64,000 bases of DNA. Source: Hyphomicrobiales bacterium (lineage in GTDB: Bacteria > Pseudomonadota > Alphaproteobacteria > Rhizobiales > Beijerinckiaceae). The notes below the pieces were generated by a model. That model saw nothing but the letters and a program-made list of their open reading frames with translations, was not told the origin of the DNA and searched no databases. The stretch lies in the NCBI GenBank assembly GCA_900466745.1, contig UBNE01000002.1, positions 62,001 to 126,000 of the forward strand, given 5' to 3'. Positions within the stretch are counted from its first letter, which is position 1. Each line of letters starts with the position of its first letter. Positions 42,593 through 51,804 of this stretch are shown here, in pieces. A program made the translations under genes and the position numbers.

Positions 42593-43501
42593 ATGATCGA
42601 TCCCACCTTGCGCCGGCGGCTGACCGGCGTCTTCACCGCCCTGGTCACGCCGTTCCGCGACGGGGCCGTCGACACCCCCGCGCTGGAGAAATTGATCGAG
42701 GCGCAGATCGCCGCCGGCGTCGCCGGGCTCGTCCCGGTCGGCACGACCGGCGAAGCCGCGACGCTGAGCGAGGAGGAGGCCGAGGCGGTGATCCGCACCA
42801 CGGTCAGGGCCGCAGCCGGGCGCGCCTTCGTCATGGCCGGCGCCGGCTCCAACGCGACGCGGCTCGCCATCGCCAAGGCCGAGCGCGCCCAGGCCGCGGG
42901 CGCCGACGGTCTCCTGCTGGTGACGCCCTATTACAACAAGCCCTCGCAGGACGGCCTGTACGAGCATTTCTCGGCTATCGCCGCCGCCGTGGACCTGCCG
43001 ATCATGCTCTACAGCGTGCCGGGGCGCACCGGCGTCGAGATCGCGCCCGCGACGGCCGCCCGCCTGGCCGCCGCCCATCCGAACATCGTCGCCATCAAGG
43101 AAGCCGGCGGCAAGGCGGAGCGCGTCACCGAATTGCGGCTGGCGCTCGGCCCGGATTTCGTCATCCATTCCGGCGATGACGCCCTGACCCTGCCCTTCCT
43201 GGCGGCCGGCGCCGACGGCGTCACGAGCGTCGCCTCCAACCTGCTGCCGGCGCAGGTGGTGGCGCTGTGCCGGGCCTGGTTCGCCGGCGACCCGCGCGAG
43301 GCGCGCCGCATCCACGAGGCCCTGTTCGACCTGGTCGGCCATCTCTTCATCGAGAGCAACCCGGTGCCGGTCAAGACGGCGCTGGCGCGGGCGGGGCAGA
43401 TCGGCCCGGAACTGCGCTCGCCGCTCGCCCCCTTGCGCCCGGAGAGCCGCAAGGCGCTGGAAGCAAGCCTGCAGGCCTTCGAGAGCCGCGCGAACATATA
43501 A
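42593..43501 (+). CDS. DapA-family lyase (4-hydroxy-tetrahydrodipicolinate synthase-like)
   Basis: 302 residues with canonical DHDPS motifs: VPVGTTGEAATLSEEE, the Tyr in PYYNKPSQDGLYEH, the Tyr/Arg pair in LYSVPGRTGVEI and the Schiff-base Lys in VAIKEAGGKAERV. The retained Arg in PGRTG fits true dihydrodipicolinate synthase or a closely related keto-acid lyase. AAGGAG lies eight bases upstream of the chosen ATG. It differs clearly from the DapA-like protein at 33354. Role in this catabolic operon unknown. Confidence 0.87.
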   Translation: MIDPTLRRRLTGVFTALVTPFRDGAVDTPALEKLIEAQIAAGVAGLVPVGTTGEAATLSEEEAEAVIRTTVRAAAGRAFVMAGAGSNATRLAIAKAERAQAAGADGLLLVTPYYNKPSQDGLYEHFSAIAAAVDLPIMLYSVPGRTGVEIAPATAARLAAAHPNIVAIKEAGGKAERVTELRLALGPDFVIHSGDDALTLPFLAAGADGVTSVASNLLPAQVVALCRAWFAGDPREARRIHEALFDLVGHLFIESNPVPVKTALARAGQIGPELRSPLAPLRPESRKALEASLQAFESRANI

Positions 43502-43625
43502 GAAATCCGGTAGGAGGACGCCCTACTCTCGCATTGTCCGCGCAAGTGCGTCGCCTAGGCTCTTGGCGTCCTGACCACCAGCGCAAGACCGAACAACATC
43601 GGCAAGGGAACGGAGTGGAAAGCTC

Positions 43626-44453
43626 ATGAAATCGATCATTCGCGCCTTATGCGTCGCCAGCCTGGGATTGCTGGCGCTTCAAACCTCCGCCCGGGCGGAG
43701 GACACCATCGAAGCCATCCGCTCGCGCGGCGTGCTGCGCATTCCGGGGATCATCAACGAGGACCCCTATTTCAACAAGGATCCGCGCTCCGGCGAATGGC
43801 GCGGCTTCGCCATCGAGATGGCCCGCGACATCGCCAGCACCCTCGGCGTCAAGCTGGAGGTGGTCGAATCGAGCTGGCCGAACTCGATCCTCGACGTGCA
43901 GAGCGGCAAGGTCGACCTGGCGCTCGGCGTCACCGCGACGCCGCAGCGGGCGCTCTCGGTCGCCTTCTCGGCCCCGACCTATTTCAACAGCTTCGTCATC
44001 GTCTCGCCCAAGGCGGAGCTCTCGAAGCTGAGCTGGGCCGAGCTGAACGACCCGAAATACACCTTCGCCGTCGACCTCGGCTCCTCGCAGGACCTGATCG
44101 CCCAGCAATATCTGCCCAAGGCCAAGATGCTGCGCTTCAAGTCCCGCGACGAGGCGATCGTCGCGGTGGTCAGCGGCAAGGCCGACGGCCTCGTCAACAC
44201 CATGCTGAACGGGCTGGTGATGAGCAAGAAGGCGAGCGGCATCGGCAAGGTGATGGTGCCCTCCCCGGTCCTCTCGACGCCCTCCGTCGTCGCCATGAGC
44301 TGGAAGGCCGACGAGAAGTCGCGCGCCTTCATCTCGGCCTGGGCCGAATACAACCGCCGCATCGGCAACAACCAGACCTGGATCGTGAAGAGCCTGGCGC
44401 CCTTCGGCATCACGCTCGACGACATGCCCGAAGGCTTCGGCTTCGGCGGTTGA
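43626..44453 (+). CDS. Amino-acid ABC transporter substrate-binding protein (family 3)
   Basis: 275 residues: signal peptide (about 1-24, ending SARAED), then the SBP-3 fold with GFAIEMARDIASTLGVKLEVVE, KVDLALGVTATPQRALSVAFSAP and the second-lobe AVDLGSSQDLIAQQYLP. Periplasmic receptor for a polar amino acid. First gene of a transporter set in line with the dehydrogenase operon, 124 bp after the DapA-like gene. Confidence 0.9.
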   Translation: MKSIIRALCVASLGLLALQTSARAEDTIEAIRSRGVLRIPGIINEDPYFNKDPRSGEWRGFAIEMARDIASTLGVKLEVVESSWPNSILDVQSGKVDLALGVTATPQRALSVAFSAPTYFNSFVIVSPKAELSKLSWAELNDPKYTFAVDLGSSQDLIAQQYLPKAKMLRFKSRDEAIVAVVSGKADGLVNTMLNGLVMSKKASGIGKVMVPSPVLSTPSVVAMSWKADEKSRAFISAWAEYNRRIGNNQTWIVKSLAPFGITLDDMPEGFGFGG

Positions 44454-44458
44454 AACAA

Positions 44459-44480
44459 GGGCGGCCCGCAAGGGCCGCCC
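44459..44480 (+). terminator. Intercistronic hairpin after the binding-protein gene
   Basis: GGGCGGCCC-GCAA-GGGCCGCCC: nine perfect pairs and a GNRA tetraloop, 5 bp after the stop and 20 bp before the permease. No U run. Likely protects the binding-protein message or partly attenuates, giving more receptor than permease. Confidence 0.65.
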
Positions 44481-44500
44481 TCACGAAAGGCTGGCATGAC

Positions 44501-45163
44501 ATGTACACGTGGAGCTTCGCCCCGATCCTCCAGGCGAGCGACCTGTTCCTCTGGGGCGCCTGGATCACCGTGGTCTACACGGTGGCCTCCATCGCCATCG
44601 GGCTCGTCCTCGGGCTGCTCCTGTGCTTCGCACGGCTTTCCGGCATCGGGCCGCTGAACTGGCTGGCGCAGGGCTTCCAGGAGCTGTTCCGCTGCACGCC
44701 GCTGCTGGTGCAGTTGCTGTGGATCTACTACGCCCTGCCGCTGCTGCTCGGCTTCGACCTCGCCAACTGGGCGGCGGCGCTGATCACGCTCTCGCTCTAT
44801 GCGGCGGCCTTCTACGCCGAGGTCTTCCGGGGCGGCATCGTCTCGATCGACAAGGGCCAGTCCGAGGCCGGCGCCGCGATCGGCATGTCGGGCTGGCAGG
44901 TGATGCGCCGCATCGTGCTGCCGCAGGCGATCCGCCGGATGATGCCGGCCTTCATCAACCAGTCGGTGACGCAGTTCAAGAACACCTCGCTGATCTCGGT
45001 GATCTCGGTGGCCGAGCTGACCTACATGGCGAGCATCGTCAACGGGCAGACCTACCGCCCGCTGGAATCCTACACCGTCCTGGCGGTGCTCTACTTCGCC
45101 ATCCTGTTCCCGATCACGAAGTTCGCCGACATCGTCGAGAGCCGGACCCGCGGCGGCCATTGA
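44501..45163 (+). CDS. Amino-acid ABC transporter permease (HisM/GlnP type)
   Basis: 220 residues, five helices. N-terminal [20 protein letters not shown] and [17 protein letters not shown] are typical of polar amino-acid permeases, and the EAA loop is [27 protein letters not shown] precedes the ATG. Only one permease gene is present, so a homodimer is expected. Confidence 0.93.
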   Translation: MYTWSFAPILQASDLFLWGAWITVVYTVASIAIGLVLGLLLCFARLSGIGPLNWLAQGFQELFRCTPLLVQLLWIYYALPLLLGFDLANWAAALITLSLYAAAFYAEVFRGGIVSIDKGQSEAGAAIGMSGWQVMRRIVLPQAIRRMMPAFINQSVTQFKNTSLISVISVAELTYMASIVNGQTYRPLESYTVLAVLYFAILFPITKFADIVESRTRGGH

Positions 45164-45177
45164 GCGAGGACCATTCC

Positions 45178-45957
45178 ATGACCTCCGTCACAGCACCGGC
45201 CGCGCGCGACACCGTTCTCGCCGCCCGCGGCATCGTCAAGCGCTTCGGCGCGCTGACCGTCCTGCACGGCATCGACCTCTCGCTGACCAGCGGCGAAGTC
45301 GTCGCCATCATCGGCCCCTCGGGCTCCGGCAAGTCGACCTTCATCCGCTGCATGAACATGCTCGAGGTGCCGGATGCCGGGGAGATCAGCTTCCGCGGCC
45401 GGCGCGTCGTCCCCCGGTTCCGTGCCGCGGGCGAGACGCTCGGGCTCGGCGAATTGCGCCGCCATGTCGGCATGGTCTTCCAGCATTTCAACCTGTTCCC
45501 GCATATGAGCGTGCTGGAGAACGTGATCGAGGGCCCCGTCACCGTGCAGCGCAAGCCGCGGGCCGAGGCCGTCGACATCGCGATGGACTACATCGCCAAG
45601 GTCGGCCTGGCCGAGAAGCGCGACGCCCGGCCGGACCAGCTCTCGGGCGGGCAGAAGCAGCGCGTCGCCATCGCCCGGGCGCTCGCCATGCAGCCGGACG
45701 CGCTGCTGCTCGACGAGATCACCAGCGCGCTCGACCCCGAGCTCGTCGGCGAGGTCCTCGGCGTGGTCCGCAACCTCGCCGAGCAGGGCATGACCATGGT
45801 GCTCGTCACCCATGAGATCTCCTTCGCGGCCGATGTCTCGGATCGCGTCGTCTTCATGGAGGCCGGGCGCATCGCGGAAGAGGGCAGCCCGGACCGCATC
45901 CTGCACAATCCCGACAACGAACGGCTCAAGACCTTCCTCGCGCGCTTCCATGGCTGA
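45178..45957 (+). CDS. Amino-acid ABC transporter ATP-binding protein
   Basis: 259 residues. Walker [17 protein letters not shown]-loop [16 protein letters not shown], signature [15 protein letters not shown], Walker [15 protein letters not shown] (Ile in place of Pro), H-loop [13 protein letters not shown]. Energises the permease encoded 14 bp upstream. Its end overlaps the next gene by 8 bp. Confidence 0.95.
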   Translation: MTSVTAPAARDTVLAARGIVKRFGALTVLHGIDLSLTSGEVVAIIGPSGSGKSTFIRCMNMLEVPDAGEISFRGRRVVPRFRAAGETLGLGELRRHVGMVFQHFNLFPHMSVLENVIEGPVTVQRKPRAEAVDIAMDYIAKVGLAEKRDARPDQLSGGQKQRVAIARALAMQPDALLLDEITSALDPELVGEVLGVVRNLAEQGMTMVLVTHEISFAADVSDRVVFMEAGRIAEEGSPDRILHNPDNERLKTFLARFHG

Positions 45958-47098
45958 GCGGCACGAGGGCGGGACCCGGCCGTTCAGGGTCGTCGTCGTC
46001 GGGGCCGGCCGGATCGGCATCACCCTGGCGCTGCTGCTGCGCGAGGAGCCAGGCTTCGCGCTCCTGCTCGCCGACCCGACCGAGCCGGGGCGCGACCGGG
46101 CCCGGGCGCTGGCCCTGCCCTTCGCCGAGGCCGACCCGGCCGACCCCGTTGCGCTCGACCGGATCCTGGAAGGCGCCGATGCCGTCGTCGCCGCGCTGCC
46201 CTCGCAGGCGACGCCGATGGTGGCCGCCGCCGCGCGGCGCCATGGCTGCCACTACCTCGACCTCGGCGACGACGGCGCCGCGCTCGAAGCCGTCCGGCGC
46301 GAGGCCGCCGGCGCCGCCGGCTGCTTCGTCGCGCAATGCGGCATCTCGCCGGGGCTGGTCTCGGGGCTGGTGCTCGACCTCGCCGCGCGCTTCACGCAGG
46401 CGCCCGACATCGCGGTCCGCATCGGCGGCCTGCCGCGGGAGCCCGTCGGGCGTCTCGGCTACGGGCTGATCTGGGACGTCGATGCGACGCTGCGCGAATA
46501 CACCCGCGCCTCGCTCGCCCTGCTCGACGGCCGGGAGGCCGAGCTTCCGCCGCTGTCGCGGCTTTCTCCCTTGCGCCTCGGAGCGCGCGACTACGAGGTC
46601 TTCGTCTCGGGCGCCATCCCCGCGACCTTGCGCCAGCGCCTGACGGGCAAGGTCGGCGACCTGGTCTCCTACACGATCCGCTATCCCGGCCATGCCGGGC
46701 AGATGGCGTTCCTGCTCGACGAGCTGAAGCTGCGCGAGCGCGTCTATCTGCTGCGCAACCTCTTCCTCAACGCCCTGCCCGAGATCGCGGACGACCGCCT
46801 GCTGATCTCGATCACCGCGACGCCGCGGCAGGCCGAAGACGCGCCCGCCGCGCATTTCCTGCGCGCGGTCGAGCCGGTGACGATCGGCGTCGTCGTCATC
46901 GGCGCGATGCGGCGCACGGCGGCATCCCATGTCGCGGCCGTGCTCGATCTGCTGCGCCAGCGCCGGATCGGCCGGCCGGGATTGCTGGCGCAGGAGGACA
47001 TTCCCTTGCGCCTCCTCCAGGAAAACCGTTTCCTCGCCTGGTTCTTCGACCCTGCCGCGCCGGCGGTGCCGCACGCTCTTCAGGAGACCTCGCGATGA
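45950..47098 (+). CDS. Saccharopine dehydrogenase-like NAD(P)-binding protein
   Basis: 382 residues. The Rossmann start is [21 protein letters not shown], followed by [36 protein letters not shown] and [20 protein letters not shown], the typical saccharopine-dehydrogenase-family catalytic layout. Likely an amino-acid or opine-type oxidoreductase or lysine-branch enzyme. The start overlaps the ATPase gene by 8 bp, and its stop overlaps the racemase start (ATGA). Substrate unknown. Confidence 0.82.
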   Translation: MAERHEGGTRPFRVVVVGAGRIGITLALLLREEPGFALLLADPTEPGRDRARALALPFAEADPADPVALDRILEGADAVVAALPSQATPMVAAAARRHGCHYLDLGDDGAALEAVRREAAGAAGCFVAQCGISPGLVSGLVLDLAARFTQAPDIAVRIGGLPREPVGRLGYGLIWDVDATLREYTRASLALLDGREAELPPLSRLSPLRLGARDYEVFVSGAIPATLRQRLTGKVGDLVSYTIRYPGHAGQMAFLLDELKLRERVYLLRNLFLNALPEIADDRLLISITATPRQAEDAPAAHFLRAVEPVTIGVVVIGAMRRTAASHVAAVLDLLRQRRIGRPGLLAQEDIPLRLLQENRFLAWFFDPAAPAVPHALQETSR

Positions 47099-47826
47099 CG
47101 GGCACCGGCCTCTCCCCGGCCCATGCCGCCGTGAACGGACTGAGCATCGGCGTGCTGATGCTCGACACCCATTTCCGCCGCCTGCCGGGCGATGTCGGCA
47201 ATGGCCGCACCTGGTCGTTCCCCGTGCAGTTCCGGGTGGTGCGCGGCGCCGACCCGGCGGCCATCGTCCACGGCAGCCCGGAGGAGTTCCTCCAACCCTT
47301 CATCGCCGCCGCGCTCGACCTCGTCGCCTGCGGCGTGCGCGGCATCACCACGAGCTGCGGCTTCCTCGCCCTGCTCCAGAAGGAGCTCGCCGCCGCCCTG
47401 CCCGTGCCGGTGGCGACGAGCAGCCTCCTGCAGGCGCCGCTGATCGAGGCCATGCTGCCGGCCGGCCGGCAGGTCGGCATCCTGACCTTCGCGGCGGAGG
47501 CGCTGACGGCCCGCCATCTTTCGGCCGTGGGCGCCCGGCCGGACACGCCCGTCATGGGCCTCCCCCCGGACAGCCTGTTCCGCCAGGTCTACGGCAACCG
47601 CGGCGGGGTTTCCGATCCGGCTAGGCTGGAGGAGGAGGTCGTGGCCGCCGCCCAGGCGCTGGTCGAGCGCCACCCCGATGTCGGCGCCATCCTGTGCGAA
47701 TGCACCAACCTGCCGCCGCATGCCGCGGCGATCGCCGCTGCGACCGGGCGGCCGGTCTTCGACATCATCGGCTTCATCGACTGGTTCGCGCGGGGCATCG
47801 CTCCGCCCCGCTTCGGAGACGCGTGA
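47095..47826 (+). CDS. Aspartate/glutamate racemase-family protein
   Basis: 243 residues with two candidate catalytic cysteines, GITTSCGFLALLQ and ILCECTNLPPHAA, the pair used by Asp/Glu and hydantoin racemases; EutA of ectoine clusters and arylmalonate decarboxylases belong to the same superfamily. Translationally coupled to the saccharopine-like gene. A racemase for the transported amino acid is the simplest reading. Confidence 0.82.
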   Translation: MTGTGLSPAHAAVNGLSIGVLMLDTHFRRLPGDVGNGRTWSFPVQFRVVRGADPAAIVHGSPEEFLQPFIAAALDLVACGVRGITTSCGFLALLQKELAAALPVPVATSSLLQAPLIEAMLPAGRQVGILTFAAEALTARHLSAVGARPDTPVMGLPPDSLFRQVYGNRGGVSDPARLEEEVVAAAQALVERHPDVGAILCECTNLPPHAAAIAAATGRPVFDIIGFIDWFARGIAPPRFGDA

Positions 47827-47966
47827 ACCGGCGGACGGCATTGGGCATGGCCGCCGCGGTCACGATGGGCGTCGCGCGTGACTGCGGGCTCGTGCCTGCC
47901 ATCGGCGAGCATGGGACAGCCGAGGATTGAGCAACGGGCCGGCCGGACAGCGTTCCGGACCGGCGC

Positions 47967-48749
47967 TCAGAGCGACAATTGCGCGCCCGCCTCCTGGCAG
48001 ATCGCCTTGAGGCCGAGCAGGATCGCCTCCTCGTCGGTCTCGACGCCGTGGCGCTGGAGCGACGGCACCAGCATCGCGGCCTCCGCATGCCCCGAAGGGC
48101 CGATCACGGGGCAGGCGATGTCCGTCACCGCCATGATGTCCCGGCTCGGCGCGGCCCGGTGACCCTGCGCCCTGATGGCGGCGAAGACCGCGGCCAGCTC
48201 GGGATCGTCGAGCCGGCGCTGGTCCTCCGGGCTCGCATCCCGCATCAGGGAACGCCGGCGCGCCTCCGACTGGAAGGCGAGGATGAGCAGCCCCGAATTG
48301 GCGGCCAGCGCCGGCCGGCCATAGCCCGGCCGGACCATGACGCTGGCGTCGAGATGGCCGGAGGTCGCGGCGAGGATGACGGTCTGGGCCCGGCTGAGCA
48401 CGACCAGATGCGCCGCCTGCCCGCTCTCCTCGCTGAAGCGCTGCATCAATGGCAGGACGATCGAGGTCAGTTGCCGCCCGCCCGGCGTGCGGATGCCGAG
48501 ATCGAAGAGCCGCCGCGACAGGGCGAGCCGGTCGGTCCCCGGCTCGCGCACGAGATAGCCGCGCTGCTGCAGCACGAACACCATCCGGAAGATCTCGCCC
48601 TTGGAACGCTGCAGCCGCTCGGCGATCGCCCGCGTCGAGAGCGGCTCGCCGACCTCGGCCAGCAATTCGAGGATGTCGAGCCCCTTCTCCAGCGCGGGCG
48701 CCGCATAGGAGATCCTGTCGCCGCTATCCGTATCGATGTGGTCGGTCAT
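47967..48749 (-). CDS. IclR-family transcriptional regulator
   Basis: 260 residues. N-terminal winged HTH (ALEKGLDILELLAEVGEPLSTRAIAERLQRSKGEIFRMVFVLQQRGYL) and the IclR effector domain (ILAATSGHLDASVMVRPGYGRPALAANSG, ITD-type DIACPVIGPSGHAEAAM). Divergent from the transporter/EutE-EutB-EutC island with a 12-bp palindrome 11 bp before its start, so it most likely controls both. Confidence 0.92.
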   Translation of the reverse strand: MTDHIDTDSGDRISYAAPALEKGLDILELLAEVGEPLSTRAIAERLQRSKGEIFRMVFVLQQRGYLVREPGTDRLALSRRLFDLGIRTPGGRQLTSIVLPLMQRFSEESGQAAHLVVLSRAQTVILAATSGHLDASVMVRPGYGRPALAANSGLLILAFQSEARRRSLMRDASPEDQRRLDDPELAAVFAAIRAQGHRAAPSRDIMAVTDIACPVIGPSGHAEAAMLVPSLQRHGVETDEEAILLGLKAICQEAGAQLSL

Positions 48750-48759
48750 GCTCTCTCAT

Positions 48760-48803
48760 TTCATATATGAAGCTTGACATCAAATAAGAAACAAACCTAG
48801 CCT
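48760..48803 (+). promoter_or_regulatory. Palindromic operator TTCATATATGAA and sigma70 promoter of the second ABC island
   Basis: TTCATATATGAA (48760-48771) is a perfect 12-bp palindrome. It abuts TTGACA (48774-48779), which has an 18-bp spacer to TAGCCT (48798-48803). A repressor on the palindrome would touch the -35 element. The permease starts about 80 bp downstream. Confidence 0.65.
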
Positions 48804-48890
48804 CTCCGCAACGAGGGGATCAATGCTGCGAACGTCGACCATACCGCCAGGCCGGGCCGGCACGTCAGAACGGCGCCGGGGCGCGGCCCG

Positions 48891-49553
48891 ATGAAGTACG
48901 GGCTGCAGTTCCGCGACGTCTTCGCCGCCTGGGAGTCGATCCTCGACGGCGTCCTCGTCACGCTCTTCCTCTCCGTCTGCACCATGGTCGGCGGGCTCGT
49001 CATCGGGGTCGCCTGCGCCGCGGCGCGGGTCTACGGGCCGGGCTGGCTGAAGCGGCTCGTCGGGACCTATGTCGAGGTCATCCGCAACACGCCGCTGCTG
49101 GTCCAGCTCTTCCTGATCTTCTTCGGCCTGCCGAGCTTCGGCCTGCGGCTCGACGGCCTCACCGCCGCGATCATCGCGCTCGTCATCAATCTCGGCGCCT
49201 ATACGACGGAGATCGTCCGCGCCGGCCTCCAGGCCGTGCCGAAGGCGCAGGTCGAGGCCGGGCATTCGCTCGGGCTCTCGGGCCTGCAGGTCTTCCGCCA
49301 TGTCGTGATGTTTCCGGCGCTGAAGGCGATGTTCCCGGCGCTCGCCAGCCAGTTCGTGCTGCTGATGCTGGCGACCAGCGTGGTCTCGCAGATCTCGGTG
49401 CAGGACCTCTTCCACGCCGCCTCGATCGTGCAGTCGCGCACCTTCCGCGACTTCGAGGTCTACACCGTGATCGGCGTGCTCTATCTCGGCCTCGCCTTCG
49501 CCTTCCGCGGCCTCTTCGCCGGCATCTACTACTGGGCGTTCGTCAGGCGATGA
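48891..49553 (+). CDS. Amino-acid/ectoine-type ABC transporter permease 1
   Basis: 220 residues, five helices: GVLVTLFLSVCTMVGGLVIGVAC, YVEVIRNTPLLVQLFLIFFGLP and the EAA loop EAGHSLGLSGLQVFRHVVMFPAL. First gene of the IclR-controlled operon. Its end overlaps permease 2 by 4 bp. Comparable to EhuC/EhuD. Confidence 0.93.
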   Translation: MKYGLQFRDVFAAWESILDGVLVTLFLSVCTMVGGLVIGVACAAARVYGPGWLKRLVGTYVEVIRNTPLLVQLFLIFFGLPSFGLRLDGLTAAIIALVINLGAYTTEIVRAGLQAVPKAQVEAGHSLGLSGLQVFRHVVMFPALKAMFPALASQFVLLMLATSVVSQISVQDLFHAASIVQSRTFRDFEVYTVIGVLYLGLAFAFRGLFAGIYYWAFVRR

Positions 49554-50200
49554 TCCGGACCTTCTCCTTTATCGACGTAATGTATCTGGTCGCGGCGGCG
49601 CGCTGGACGCTCGCCTTGACCGTCACCGCCTTCGCCGGCTCGGCCGTGCTCGGTCTCGCCCTGGCGCTGGCGCGGATCGCGCCGGTGGCGCCGCTGCGCT
49701 GGATCACCGCCGCCTATATCCATGTCGTCCAGGGCACGCCGCTGCTCGTCTGGCTGTTCCTGATCTTCTTCGGCCTGCCCCTGACCGGCATCTCGGTCAA
49801 TCCGTGGATCGCCGCCGCGGTCGCCTTCTCGATCTACGGCTCCGCCTTCCTCGGCGAGATCTGGCGCGGCGCGCTGATCTCGATCGCCCGGACGCAATGG
49901 GAGGCCGGCGCCTCGCTCGGCCTCTCGCTCTACGAGCAACTGCGCCACGTCATCGTGCCGCAATCCATCCGGGTGGCGATCCCGCCCACGGTCGGCTTCC
50001 TGGTCCAGCTCATCAAGAACACCTCGCTGGCGGCGACGATCGGCTTCGTCGAGCTCACCCGCGAGGGCCAGCTCACCGCCGCCGGCACCTACAAGCCCTT
50101 CGCCGTCTACATCACCGTCGCCGCGATCTATTTCGCGATGTGCTTCCCCCTCACGCAATGGAGCCGCTCGCTCGAGCGGAAGCTCGATGTCGCTCGTTGA
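49550..50200 (+). CDS. Amino-acid/ectoine-type ABC transporter permease 2
   Basis: 216 residues, start overlapping the permease 1 stop. AAYIHVVQGTPLLVWLFLIFFGLPL and the EAA loop EAGASLGLSLYEQLRHVIVPQ are visible. Ends 14 bp inside the ATPase gene. Heterodimeric pairing with permease 1 is expected. Confidence 0.93.
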   Translation: MIRTFSFIDVMYLVAAARWTLALTVTAFAGSAVLGLALALARIAPVAPLRWITAAYIHVVQGTPLLVWLFLIFFGLPLTGISVNPWIAAAVAFSIYGSAFLGEIWRGALISIARTQWEAGASLGLSLYEQLRHVIVPQSIRVAIPPTVGFLVQLIKNTSLAATIGFVELTREGQLTAAGTYKPFAVYITVAAIYFAMCFPLTQWSRSLERKLDVAR

Positions 50201-50918
50201 AATCCACGGGATCAGCAAGAGCTACGGCTCCGTCCAGGTCCTCAAGGACGTCTCTCTGGACATCGCCCGCGGCGAGGTCGTCGCGGTCATCGGCCGCTCC
50301 GGCTCGGGCAAGAGCACCATGCTGCGCTGCATCAACGGGCTGGAGCCGATCCAGGCCGGCTCGATCCGCGTCGACGGCGTGCAGGTCAACGATCCCGCGA
50401 CCAATCTGCGCAAGCTGCGGCAGGAGGTCGGCATCGTCTTCCAGAGCTTCAACCTGTTCCCGCATCTCTCGGTCAGCGACAACATCACCCTCGCCCCGCG
50501 CGTCGTGAAGAAGCAGCCGCCGGCGGCGGCCCGCGAGGTGGCGCGCGAGGTGCTGCGCCGCGTCGGGCTCGAGGACAAGCTCGACGCCTTTCCGGCGCAG
50601 CTCTCCGGCGGCCAGCAGCAGCGCGTCGCCATCGCCCGCTCGCTGGCGATGCGGCCCAAGGTGATGCTGTTCGACGAGGTCACCTCGGCGCTCGACCCCG
50701 AGCTCACCGGCGAGGTGCTGAAGGTGCTCGAATCCGTCGCGCAGGAGGGCATGACCATGATCCTCGTCACCCATGAGATGGGCTTCGCCCGCCGCTTCGG
50801 CTCGCGGGTCGTCTTCATGCACGAGGGCCGGGTCCATGAAGAAGGCCAGGCCGCGGCGGTGCTCGCCGCGCCGAAGACGCCCGAATTGCAGACCTTCCTC
50901 AGCGCCGTGCTGCACTGA
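50187..50918 (+). CDS. ABC transporter ATP-binding protein
   Basis: 243 residues, polar amino-acid class. Walker A VIGRSGSGKSTMLRC, Q-loop VFQSFNLFPHLSVSDN, signature LSGGQQQRVAIARSL, Walker B VMLFDEVTSALDPE, H-loop ILVTHEMGFARRF. Overlaps permease 2 by 14 bp, indicating coupled translation. Confidence 0.95.
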   Translation: MSLVEIHGISKSYGSVQVLKDVSLDIARGEVVAVIGRSGSGKSTMLRCINGLEPIQAGSIRVDGVQVNDPATNLRKLRQEVGIVFQSFNLFPHLSVSDNITLAPRVVKKQPPAAAREVAREVLRRVGLEDKLDAFPAQLSGGQQQRVAIARSLAMRPKVMLFDEVTSALDPELTGEVLKVLESVAQEGMTMILVTHEMGFARRFGSRVVFMHEGRVHEEGQAAAVLAAPKTPELQTFLSAVLH

Positions 50919-50956
50919 GGAACCGTTCCGGACCAATCAACGAGGGGAGAGATCAG

Positions 50957-51757
50957 ATGCGTTCATTCTTCGCAGGCCGTTCCATTCTGGCTGGCCTGGC
51001 CGCCCTTGCCGTCGCCGCCTTCGGCACGGTGGAGGCCCATGCCGACAAGCTTCAGGACATTCTTCAGAAGGGCGTGGTCCGCATCGGCGTGCCGCTCGAC
51101 GCCCCGCCCTTCGGCGCGCAGGACGCGAACCGCAACCCGATCGGCTTCGACATCGAGATGGCGGAGATGGTCGCCAAGGGCCTCGGCGTGAAGCTGGAGA
51201 TGCAGCAGATCACCGGCGCCAACCGCATCCCCTTCCTGCTGACCGACAAGGTCGACATCGTCATCTCCGTGCTCGGCCTCACGCCCGAGCGCTCGCGGCA
51301 GGTGATGTTCACCGCGCCCTACGCCAACACCTTCCTCGCCGTCTACGGGCCGAAATCCTCGCCGGTGACCAGCCCCGAGACGCTCGGCTCCACCCGCATC
51401 GCCGCGGCCAAGGGCACCACGCAGGAACTGGCGATCAGCGCGGCCGCGCCGAAGGCCGACCTGATGCGCACCGAGGACGACGCCACCGCCGCCGCCGCCT
51501 ATATCACCGGCCAGGCCGACCTGCTCGCGACCAACAGCATCGTCGCGCAGGCGCTCGCCAAGCAGAACCCGAACAAGGAGTTCGAGCGCAAATTCGTCAT
51601 CCGCCGCAGCCCGGCGCATATGGCCGTGCAGATGGACCAGCACAATCTGGTGCGCTGGCTCGACAGCTTCATCTTCTTCAATACGATGAACGGCGAGCTC
51701 GACCGGCTGCACAGGAAGTATCTCGACATGCCGATGGACCCGCTGCCGACGCTCTGA
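50957..51757 (+). CDS. ABC transporter substrate-binding protein (family 3)
   Basis: 266 residues. Signal peptide 1-29 (SILAGLAALAVAAFGTVEAHA), then SBP-3 features: GVVRIGVPLDAPPFGAQDANR, GFDIEMAEMVAKGLGVKLEMQ, DIVISVLGLTPERSRQVMFTAPY and IAAAKGTTQELAIS. A GGGGAGAG site precedes the ATG. Last gene of the transporter part; a terminator-like hairpin follows. Confidence 0.93.
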   Translation: MRSFFAGRSILAGLAALAVAAFGTVEAHADKLQDILQKGVVRIGVPLDAPPFGAQDANRNPIGFDIEMAEMVAKGLGVKLEMQQITGANRIPFLLTDKVDIVISVLGLTPERSRQVMFTAPYANTFLAVYGPKSSPVTSPETLGSTRIAAAKGTTQELAISAAAPKADLMRTEDDATAAAAYITGQADLLATNSIVAQALAKQNPNKEFERKFVIRRSPAHMAVQMDQHNLVRWLDSFIFFNTMNGELDRLHRKYLDMPMDPLPTL

Positions 51758-51770
51758 AGCGTCCCAGCCC

Positions 51771-51804
51771 GGCCGGGCGCATGCCGCGCCCGGCCTTCTT
51801 CTTC
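51771..51804 (+). terminator. Terminator-like hairpin between binding protein and EutE-like gene
   Basis: GGCCGGGCGC-ATGCC-GCGCCCGGCC: ten perfect pairs followed by TTCTTCTTC. It begins 13 bp after the binding-protein stop. It should end or reduce transcription before the catabolic genes. Confidence 0.7.
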
